From positions 1 through 64,000 of the forward strand of contig MU603940.1 of assembly GCA_025201845.1 (NCBI GenBank): a stretch of 64,000 nt of DNA. Direction: 5' to 3'. Under the pieces are notes generated by a model. The model worked only from the letters and a program-made list of their open reading frames with translations. It did no database searches and was not told the origin of the DNA. Positions 33,098-41,600 of this stretch are shown one piece after another. Made by a program: the position numbers and the translations under genes. The first letter of the stretch is position 1, and each line of letters starts with the position of its first letter. Source of the DNA: Martensiomyces pterosporus. Taxonomy: Eukaryota > Kickxellomycota > Kickxellomycetes > Kickxellales > Kickxellaceae.

Positions 33098-33167
33098 GGC
33101 GACTTCAGCTACAACTACTTGCACTCTGCTTTCATACTTTGCCGCTCAGGTCTTTTACTCGTGGTTC

Positions 33168-33443
33168 CTGTACTTTCGCATTCGGCGCATCGCCAAGGCG
33201 TTCAACGAGTTTCGCTTGGCGCTGGCAACGCTGCTGATATTTACGTCGATTCTGGTGGCAAACATCGTTATCAGCTGTATCGGTGGCACGGTCCACTCGT
33301 GGGGACGCATTCTGCTGGCGGTGCTGAACACTGCCTTTTTCAACAGCTACTTTTGGCTCATTCTCGGCCCGCCGATCTATGGCCACATTTTCAGCCGCGA
33401 AAAAACGCTGCGCACCTTTCTGGATGACATGCACCACGACGGG
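33168..33443 (+). repeat. 276-bp direct copy 1, immediately before the gap
   Basis: Identical to 33579-33854 except for two G/A differences, which change Gly to Ser and Ser to Asn in the encoded TM7-tail region. The copy ends exactly at the first N. Compared with the left arm of the inverted repeat, it differs only at the base matching 896 (Arg here, Cys there). Confidence 0.95.
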
Positions 33444-33578
33444 NNNNNNNNNNNNNNNNNNNNNNNNNNNNNNNNNNNNNNNNNNNNNNNNNNNNNNNNN
33501 NNNNNNNNNNNNNNNNNNNNNNNNNNNNNNNNNNNNNNNNNNNNNNNNNNNNNNNNNNNNNNNNNNNNNNNNNNNNNN
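33444..33578. other. Assembly gap (135 N)
   Basis: A run of Ns. Because the same 276 bp ends at its left edge and restarts at its right edge, the gap most likely joins two contigs that overlap and does not stand for missing sequence. Confidence 0.98.
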
Positions 33579-33854
33579 CTGTACTTTCGCATTCGGCGCA
33601 TCGCCAAGGCGTTCAACGAGTTTCGCTTGGCGCTGGCAACGCTGCTGATATTTACGTCGATTCTGGTGGCAAACATCGTTATCAGCTGTATCGGTGGCAC
33701 GGTCCACTCGTGGGGACGCATTCTGCTGGCGGTGCTGAACACTGCCTTTTTCAACAGCTACTTTTGGCTCATTCTCGGCCCGCCGATCTATAGCCACATT
33801 TTCAACCGCGAAAAAACGCTGCGCACCTTTCTGGATGACATGCACCACGACGGG
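33579..33854 (+). repeat. 276-bp direct copy 2, immediately after the gap
   Basis: The second copy of the receptor TM5-TM7 segment. It starts at the first base after the gap and continues into the receptor tail and the right arm of the inverted repeat. Confidence 0.95.
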
Positions 33855-34717
33855 CTGATGGCACAGCAGAACAGCCTTGGCAACGCACACAAGCACCTAT
33901 ATGGTGTTGACGAGCCCACCGACACGTACGTGCAGGCCTCTGGAGAGAGCGGGAAGATGCTTTCTACTCACGAAAACGAATACGAGCAACGGATACTATG
34001 ATAGCGATGCAACAGCTGCCGCCGCCATTGATAATTCACCGCACTATTCTTCGTCTTGACATGTTTCACAAATAATATCGCTGTACCCATGTATGTGTCT
34101 TTGTCGCCTTGTGGTTGGAGCACGCAGACATCATGTAGCCGAGGTAGCGAGATACAGGTGCTGACACCTCAAGACTCAGCGTTTTGCTCCAAAGGGGATT
34201 AGCGCCATGCTAATTTTGGAGTTGCTCTGGGCTGAAATCACGCTCGCTCTCGCTTGCATGCGCTCCCCCAAAACCACTATGTAAACAACAAGGAGCGGTT
34301 GGATGTGTGTGTGGAGTGAGTCAGACGCTTGTTTGCAGATTGCCTGTTTCCAGCCAGCATACTGTTCCTACAGCAGGTGAGCACGAAGCACACACATGCT
34401 TGCATGACTGGACCTGCACACCACCACCGCCCGCCAGCACACACTGACAGCCGAGCCCAACGAGCCCTTCCTCCTGTATCGCCTTTACCCTGGTTGTTTG
34501 TTTGCAGAGGCAAACAAAGCACGCCGAATGCAGAGGGAGCCAAGCACACTTCCTGCCAGCTCAAAAGACCATTTGCTTCCTCGACCGAAGGGCTTTCATT
34601 TGCGGCCGCCCTGCCCCATCGCTCACACTGGCACTAATTAACTAGTGAGAATCGTTGCGAACGCGGGAAAGAGTGCTGCCTATTTTGCAGCCCCCCAATC
34701 AAAAGGCGATTTGAAGA
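33579..34717. repeat. Right arm of the 1.14-kb inverted repeat
   Basis: The reverse complement of bases 1-1139. Its left edge coincides with the end of the assembly gap and its right edge with the window start of the partner arm, so neither boundary is a biological one. The 716 bases after the receptor stop (34002-34717) look identical to the left arm. Confidence 0.95.
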
Positions 34718-35986
34718 AGCGGCCCTGTATGCACGCCGGAAGCGATCTCCACAAACTGACCTGAGTGGGCGCTGAAAGAAGCGCAGTGGGCTCTCAAAGT
34801 GGCAGGGCACAGTGCAAGAGCCAGCGAAATGCCGAACAAGGTCGGAGCGAGGGAGTAGCCCTGCTGGAGCGAGCTGCCTCTCATAGGAGGGCAAAGGCGC
34901 GGTTTTCTGTGACTCTCCAAGCAGGGTCTTCGCCACCTGGTGCGCAGGTGGGGCAGCACGCAAGGCGGAAAGGGTCTTCTGAGCGTCTACAGAGCAGCAG
35001 ACTCCACAAGCAAGCCTTTTATCTGGTGGTCGGCAAGGCACAATACCATTTGCATGCAAAATGCAGATTTGTGCTTGGCGTGCTGCTGGCACGTCTCTTA
35101 ATTGACAGGTAGAATGCATTGTTCCTGCAAGCTGCACCATTCGTGCTTTCTGAGTGCCAGGTGGCCATCTCCATGGTCTGCGCCGGTGATGGGGACTGCA
35201 CTGCTGAAAAGCCATCGCCTGGAAGAAGGCGGCGATTGGCTGATGTGCGGCTGCTGTTTGTTTGGAAAATAAGCTACACAGCAGCTGAGCGCCAACGCGC
35301 ATGCATGAGTGCTAATTTCGTCTACAGCGAAAGCAGGGATGGACAGAGTCCAGCGTTGGTTCCACACGCAAAAGGACTAGGGCAGGCTCGCTCCAGGTGT
35401 TTTTGGGTGGTGTGCAATCCCAGGCGGAGGAGAGACGGGCAACCGCACATGCGAATACCCTAGTAGTCGTATCCATGGGGTACCAGGAAGAGCTGGGCTT
35501 CTCAGGGGCAACAGGACTGATTACGAAAACAGATGGGAGCGACAAGCCCAAGACGCGAGGTAGCTGCAATCGGCACACAGCTCCGTGATGCATACCAATT
35601 TGTTTGCACTTGATTGTTTTGAGCACACCTCGAAGCCAGTCCACTTTGCTTAGCAAGGGTTTGGGGTGAGGGTGCTGATATGCCACATACCTTCTGACTC
35701 GGCCTTTTACACCCGCAAAATGGCAGCAGTGCAAGATCGCAGATGTAGCTATATATTTAAACTCCCCGCTCCACCCACGGGCAAAATTTGCAACTTTATG
35801 AGCTCCACCACTCAGCTTTGAGCCTTGTTTCCTACCCCGCCTTGTCCTTCTGTTACACTCACTTTTATTACTTGTGTGCTACATGTGCACCTATTTTAAT
35901 ATAATTGCCAAGCTATCCACGCCTAGCACTCTTTTTTGATATACGCCAGCTCCTTTTGCCTCCTATCCCTTGTTGCCAGCACAGCA
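34002..35986. other. Intergenic region between receptor fragment and receptor paralogue B
   Basis: The first 716 bases belong to the inverted repeat and the rest is unique. A 222-codon open frame on the minus strand (34634-35302) crosses the repeat boundary and has no recognisable domain. The end of the region carries a TATA-like element. Confidence 0.5.
35750..35758 (+). promoter_or_regulatory. TATA-like element of receptor paralogue B
   Basis: TATATATTT, 237 bases upstream of the ATG at 35987. Confidence 0.4.
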
Positions 35987-37210
35987 ATGTCCACCACCGC
36001 ATCTCCCATGGAGGCCATGTCCACCTTGTCAGTCATGTCATCGAGTTTGCCAGCCAACCACACAGAGAGCAACTGGCAGGGCTGGGACACCATCTACGTG
36101 CCGTCTGAGCAAGCGGAGTTTATCCTGTTCTACGTAATGGCTGCGCTGAACTTGATGAACATTCCGATGATTGTCTACTCTGTGATATACCGCTCGTACC
36201 TGCCCATCAAGGCCAAAAACGTCTGGATCACCGGCGGCATCGGCATCGGCGGCATTATCTTCAACTTCTCGTTCAACGTTACATTAGGAATGATCGGGTA
36301 CAAGGGATGGTACGAGCCTTGCAGACTGTGGAGTGCCTGGTTGTGGTTCACGTTCGGGATGGGCTTTATTCTCTCCTTTGTCAACCTGCGCCTTGTCTTC
36401 TACTACCGCATCTTCATTTCGCGCAAAACACACACCTACGAAAAATTCACAGTCCTGAAGTTCCTGCGTCGCTGGTGGCCGTTCTTCCTCTTGTGGAGCC
36501 CTACCCTGGTTTCAAGCATCCTGGCAGAGATACTGCCTGATACCTGGACTATCAGGTCCATCATCGACCACGGCACGCGCACCTGTGACTTCAACTTCAA
36601 CTATGTGTACTGGGTGTTCACATACATGGGCGTTCAGATCCTTGTCGCCTGGGGCTTCTACTTCCGTATGCGGAGTATCGCCAAGGCGTTCAACGAGTTC
36701 CGAATGGCCATCTGGACATTGATCTTCTTCACTGTCGTGCTCGTCTGTGACGTCCTTATCAACTGCTTGAAAGGCTCGGTTTACTCGTGGGGGCGCATTA
36801 CACTGTGCCTGGTCAACACGATTCTCTTAAATATGCATTTCTGGCTGATCCTGGGTCCTCCGATCTACGGGCACATATTCAAGCGCGAGGAGACCCTCAA
36901 GAAGTTCCTTGCTGAGATGCACGAGGACGGCCTTCTTGCTCAGCAGGCGCACTTGGGCAACGCGCACAAGCAGCTGTATGGTGTGGAGACCGGGGAAGAC
37001 GGGTACATTCAGACATCCGGCGGCGAGGAAACGAAAATTGTCAACAAGCAGCCCACCCGCTATAGCGCAGACTACAATGGCGATTTTACCGACCTGGGCA
37101 TAACCACCACAGGCCACACTGATTTCGGAAACACCGGCAACAACAACAACAACAACAACGGCAGCGGCAACGGCAACGGCAACGGCGACTATAGGCGTGA
37201 GGTGATATAG
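35987..37210 (+). CDS. Seven-transmembrane receptor-like protein (paralogue B)
   Basis: A 407-residue single-exon member of the local receptor family. It has a Ser/Met-rich N-terminal extension of about 25 residues before the motif GWDTIYVPS. The loop RSYLPIKAKNVWIT, seven hydrophobic segments, the SIAKAFNEFRMA motif after TM5, and LGNAHKQLYGVETG in the tail are all present. The C-tail is longer than in its paralogues and ends in an Asn run followed by Gly-Ser-Asn repeats (encoded at about 37137-37188), a likely length-variable, disordered segment. The first RR of the RRIAKAFNEFR motif is RS here. It is probably a plasma membrane receptor; ligand and signalling partner are unknown. It is in tandem with paralogue C at 39058. 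Confidence 0.88.
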   Translation: MSTTASPMEAMSTLSVMSSSLPANHTESNWQGWDTIYVPSEQAEFILFYVMAALNLMNIPMIVYSVIYRSYLPIKAKNVWITGGIGIGGIIFNFSFNVTLGMIGYKGWYEPCRLWSAWLWFTFGMGFILSFVNLRLVFYYRIFISRKTHTYEKFTVLKFLRRWWPFFLLWSPTLVSSILAEILPDTWTIRSIIDHGTRTCDFNFNYVYWVFTYMGVQILVAWGFYFRMRSIAKAFNEFRMAIWTLIFFTVVLVCDVLINCLKGSVYSWGRITLCLVNTILLNMHFWLILGPPIYGHIFKREETLKKFLAEMHEDGLLAQQAHLGNAHKQLYGVETGEDGYIQTSGGEETKIVNKQPTRYSADYNGDFTDLGITTTGHTDFGNTGNNNNNNNGSGNGNGNGDYRREVI

Positions 37211-39057
37211 TACACCCCGCTGTTGCAGCTTTCGTTTACGTGTTATTTCCTTTTTGCTCACATTTTCCATGTCACAATTAGCACCAACGCGCATGTATCA
37301 TTATGCATTCGCTGCAAATCTTGCCAAAGCCCACCCCCAAAACGAGAATCCAGCTGGAATATATTAGGAAATGTGCATGCTCTGTTGGAATGCGCACTGG
37401 GAGTTTTGGTAGAGGCGGCTGTTTGAGAGTGCACTTGAAGAGGCAGCACTAGAGACATCTTTCTCTAGACATGAAGGGCCGCTTCTATATACAGCAGTCC
37501 TGAATGGGACATTCGCTTAAAGCCAAAGAGAATCTTCGAGCATAAAGACCACTCCATAGCCCAGCATGCGATTTAGCTGCAGAAATATCTCGGTGTTTGC
37601 CGGGTGGGAGAGAGAAATCCCACGCTGTAGGCTCGGTACTCGCATCCTAGTACGTCTGTATGCATGCATGCACGCATGTGTCTGGGCCATGCACACTCGG
37701 TAATCCACCGCCACATATGCTCGGCTGATCCGTTATTTGATTATGCATCTCGAAACAGCATATACACATATGGGTGAACCTGTATCTTTTCGGGATTTAG
37801 AGTGGGCAGCTCTGTGGGATGCACCTGGATCCACGCACCAAGGGAGAACCCCTGCTGTAGAAACGCTTGTGAACATTGATGGATCGCCTTTGGCAGAGAA
37901 GATCACCGGGTTGTCATGGCCAGCGCTGCAAGAGCATGCGTGGAGATACCTGCGATTGGTGATGACCTGACGTCGTTTGACATGCGATTTTCTAGAGACT
38001 GGCAGGATACCTGGAGCAAAAGCCAAACTGGGCTGGAAGGCGAGCAGACCGATGCGTGAGAAGCACAATGACCCAGAACCAGGCACAAGAGCGCCCCTGA
38101 CGATCTCGCGCCGTGCTTTTGTCAATGCAAGTGCGAATGAGTGACATGCAGGTGGCTCCATATCAAGGGCATCGGTACAGCCATCTCTACTTGGCGGATC
38201 ACATGCAGAGCTTTGGCTAGATGCGCAGACAAGCACTCATAGCACATGCTCGTGCATGGGTGCCTGTGCAGGCTCTCCATTGTTTTTTTGGTCACACAAT
38301 CAGCGGCAATACCACGCCTCTATGGCGCAACATGTTTGGTGGTTGCTGCTGGTGTCCTTGGTACGGCTTGAAACCTCAGAAAATCTAACTGCAGTCTCGA
38401 CAGGCCCAAGCAGGCCAGCCTATCATGAACCTCTGCGGGTAGGATGCAAAAAATGCATAGCCGAAATTCAAACCTGCAACGATCATCCTCTAACCCAGCC
38501 CCAATGCGTCCTTCGCCCCGAAAGCAGCCAGCCCATTGACGGCAGCTGAGCAAAAATAGGCATTGCCTGCTGGCTATCAACGAATGCAGAGTAGAAACCG
38601 CGCGGCATGCCCATATATGGAGAATCGCTTTTTTCATAGGTCCACTTCAGACTGGTGGCAGTGCAAATCTGTTTATTCCATTTCCAAGGCGTTATTCCAT
38701 GGCTGTGGTTGCACAAGCGGGTGCTGCTTATTTTCCTCTCAGCTTTTCAGGCGTTATGCAAATGCATTATAAAGGCCGCACCACACCCGCACTGTGTCAG
38801 TCAGGCTCAAAGTTCAGCAACAGCCCAGCTCTCTACCTTGACGTCTAGCTTCTACCGCCTGCACGCCCTCTTTGTTACTCATTTCTGGCCAAAGGGCTCA
38901 TTTCCTTGCCGGCCTCTTGTAATTTAACACCTCTCCCTTTCCGCCTCCTCTCGCCCTTGCCCTGCTTTTTCTCGACCATATTATCCACACCTTCCCACTG
39001 CAGCACTAGCAGCGTTGCCCCTTTAGCCTCGCTATTCCGTCCCCTTCCTTGTGCGAC
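37211..39057. other. Intergenic region between receptor paralogues B and C
   Basis: No supported gene. The longest open frame (37733-38236, minus strand) has no recognisable domain. A TATA-like TATAAAG lies at 38768-38774, followed by a pyrimidine-rich leader for paralogue C. Confidence 0.5.
38768..38774 (+). promoter_or_regulatory. TATA-like element of receptor paralogue C
   Basis: TATAAAG, 290 bases upstream of the ATG at 39058. Confidence 0.4.
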
Positions 39058-40155
39058 ATGTCGGAAAAGAAGAGCGACTTCACCCAAGGTTGGGACACCA
39101 TCTACGTCCCCTCAACGCCGACAGAGCATGCCCTGTTTTACGTGACATTTGCCATCAACCTTACAAACGTTATATTTATCGTGTACGCCCTGTGCTGCCG
39201 CTCGTATCTCCCGATTAAAGCGAAAAATGTCTGGATTACGTCCGGGATCGGGATCGGGAGCACGATTTTCAACGTGTCGTACAACGTGGTCAATGGGATG
39301 GTCGGGTACCAGGGCTGGCTTGAATACTGCCGGATGTGGTCTGGATGGTTCATGGTCACGCTGGGTCTCGGCATGTTCCAGTCCTTTATCAACCTGCGCC
39401 TTATAATCTACTATCGGGTGTTCATTTCCCGCCGCACCCACGCCTACTCGCATTTCACTGTGCGCAAGTTCCTCCGCCGCTACTGGCCGTTCTTTGCCCT
39501 CTGGTTCCCGTCGCTGCTGTCGAGCATCGTTATTTATGTGCTCCCAAGCAAGATGAGTGCACGGTCGGTGCTGGACAAGGGCGTGCGCACGTGTGATTTC
39601 GACTTCAACTACATCTACTGGATCTTTGCGTACTATGCCGCGCAGGTCATCGTCTCCTGGGTTTTGTACTTCCGCATGCGCCGGATCGCCAAGGCATTCA
39701 ACGAGTTCCGCACGGCTCTGGCGACCCTGCTTATTTTCACCGCAATCTTTGCGATGAACCTCATCGTGAACCTGGCTGGCGGTACGGTTCATATGTGGGG
39801 AAGAGTGACGCTGGCCTTTTCCAACGCGCTGCTTTTCAACAGCTACTTCTGGCTCATCCTCGGCCCGCCCATCGTTGGCCACATGTTTAGCCGTGATGCC
39901 TCTTACCGCAAGTTCCTTGCTGAGATGCACGAGGATGGCCTTATTGCACAGGAAGCCCGTCTTGGCAATGCGCACAAGCAGCTGTATGGAGTCACCGAGT
40001 CAACCGACAACTACATGCAAGCCTCGGGAGGCCGCACCAAGACATTTGGCTCTTCTGGGAACGCTCAAGCCGAAACTTACGCTGAAAGCATATCACTCAG
40101 CAGCAGCGCCAATCATGTCTCGTTCAACACCAATAGTTCTCGCTACATTGTCTAG
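39058..40155 (+). CDS. Seven-transmembrane receptor-like protein (paralogue C)
   Basis: A 365-residue single-exon protein. The seven segments run at about 23-46, 57-80, 93-122, 142-162, 184-206, 219-243 and 249-277. Family motifs are GWDTIYVPS (11-19), RSYLPIKAKNVWIT (48-61), RRIAKAFNEFR (208-218) and LGNAHKQLYGV (302-312). The short N-terminus and Ser-rich cytosolic tail fit a receptor with its C-terminus in the cytosol. It is closer in size and sequence to paralogue A than to paralogue B. There is no RGS, kinase or other C-terminal domain. A G-protein-coupled role is an inference from topology. Confidence 0.88.
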   Translation: MSEKKSDFTQGWDTIYVPSTPTEHALFYVTFAINLTNVIFIVYALCCRSYLPIKAKNVWITSGIGIGSTIFNVSYNVVNGMVGYQGWLEYCRMWSGWFMVTLGLGMFQSFINLRLIIYYRVFISRRTHAYSHFTVRKFLRRYWPFFALWFPSLLSSIVIYVLPSKMSARSVLDKGVRTCDFDFNYIYWIFAYYAAQVIVSWVLYFRMRRIAKAFNEFRTALATLLIFTAIFAMNLIVNLAGGTVHMWGRVTLAFSNALLFNSYFWLILGPPIVGHMFSRDASYRKFLAEMHEDGLIAQEARLGNAHKQLYGVTESTDNYMQASGGRTKTFGSSGNAQAETYAESISLSSSANHVSFNTNSSRYIV

Positions 40156-41600
40156 CTATAACGTGTAATAGTACATAGTAAAATACAAGTCGCTGTTGTT
40201 TGCCACACCTGTTCTTCGTTAGGCTACATGCCGTTTATGGCCACTGATATCTTGCACAATTCTAATAATAAACATTTACCTTGGAGCCTCCTCACTTCCT
40301 GACAAGCCCTCCCAACTTTGGCATTCTGCCTGCACACCATCCAAACACAAAACAGAGCTGCCAACGCCGCCTTTACACTCGAAACCAAGGGCTCTTCAGA
40401 CGCTTTGACAAGCTAAGTGGCTCTGCCATCATGCCGCATATAGGGTCGCATAGTGAGGTGGGGCTTGCGCCGAATTCTGAACGTGTGATGGACTCAGTCA
40501 TTGGCCTAGGCGGCAAGGGACGTGTGTTCAGCCATGAAAAGGTAGCTGGCTGTATAGCTGCCTAATTCCGACGGCAATACCGCCTCAATACCCTGTAAGC
40601 GTGATAAATATTGAAAGGTTCATATATTCCAATGCCGCTTGATCGAACATAGCCGATAACCACGTGCCTGGATTGTTAACCAGCAGCGCCTGTATGTACA
40701 CGGGCAGCTGCCTTCTATTGATGGCACGCAGGGCAGCCAGTAAGCCAAGCGCTTGACCATGTAGCCAGGGCGCTAGATGCCCAGAGAGCCATGTGGGTGT
40801 TAAACACAGGTGTGCCTGTACGCTCGTTGGCAAGTTGGCAAGCTCATATTGTTTTTACAGAATCCACACAGAGCAGCTCGGAAAGCGCAAATGCGGGGGG
40901 CGTCCGAAAGAGGCATGGCCAAGTCATGCTGGACAAGCAGCAGATAGCGGGGAGGGAAAAGCAAAGGCGGAGTAGGCAGTGCGCTTAATATTGTATTGAA
41001 AAAGGAGGTGCGGACAGGCGGACGGATGTGTCACAGCCTTTTTCTGTTTCATTGCTCTTGCTGCCCGACAGTGCCTTGGTGTATTTCAGCACATTTCGCT
41101 TATATCCCCGCGGCTGACCACCAGCCCATGCTTGCAAGCTGAGACGGCTTTTACACCACGAATATCCCTGGTCTTGTCCTGCTGCCCACTCCTCCCCTGT
41201 ACCCCCTGCCCCTTTCTATATCCACATTGGCACTGTTACTTTTGCTTATCTACTGCACTATAGTCGAGATTTCTGTCAGAGGTATTGCCGTTCTGTTTCC
41301 AGGTTATACTCGCTCCATGTCTATATAATCGGCCCTATTCTCCTTGATCGACACCTACACATTTGCAGACAGCTGTTACTCGGAGGAGCTCTACAATATC
41401 CGGCATCGCACGTTGCTCAAGTGGTAAGTACCAGCGTCAGAATCAGCTTCGGCTGCTGCAGCCGCCTATTTTGCTGCGCAAGCCTGCTGGTATCGCCATG
41501 TCCAGCACACCTCTCACCGGAATCCACGTATCTGCTTGCTAACACTTCCTTAGGGTCCGTCGGCAGACTTGAGCAACAGAGAAACGACACGAGCACAGCC
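40156..41600. other. Intergenic region and leader of the PH-domain gene
   Basis: No supported gene. Near its end a 130-bp leader intron is likely: donor GTAAGT at 41424, branch site CTAAC near 41539 and acceptor TTAG ending at 41553, with the ATG 48 bases later. Confidence 0.5.
40267..40272 (+). terminator. AATAAA polyadenylation signal after receptor paralogue C
   Basis: A canonical hexamer 112 bases after the stop codon. Confidence 0.4.

Larger units (their letters stand above)
33098..34001 (+). pseudogene. 5'-truncated receptor copy (paralogue A-like), interrupted by an assembly gap
   Basis: Only the part of the receptor from TM5 to the C-terminus is present: the FNYNY-like region near 33100, RRIAKAFNEFR, TM6, TM7 and the tail ending at 34001. 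The first ~180 residues are absent. Similarity to the intact gene at 717-1757 is near perfect from 33131 on and fades between 33098 and 33130. A run of 135 Ns (33444-33578) splits it, and the sequence on either side of the gap is the same 276-bp segment. The frame is open across the gap, but an in-frame product would duplicate TM6-TM7 and be meaningless. It is either a genuine truncated duplicate or an assembly product. Confidence 0.8.

Noticed and set aside
33132..34001. Apparent continuous reading frame across the N gap, on both strands
   Set aside because: The Ns merely preserve frame. The plus-strand product would repeat TM6-TM7, and the minus-strand one is antisense.
34634..35302. 222-codon minus-strand open frame
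   Set aside because: It crosses the edge of the inverted repeat, has no recognisable motif, and its last part is also present, uninterpreted, at the window start.
37733..38236. 167-codon minus-strand open frame between receptors B and C
   Set aside because: No motif or splice context. It probably arises by chance in GC-balanced DNA.
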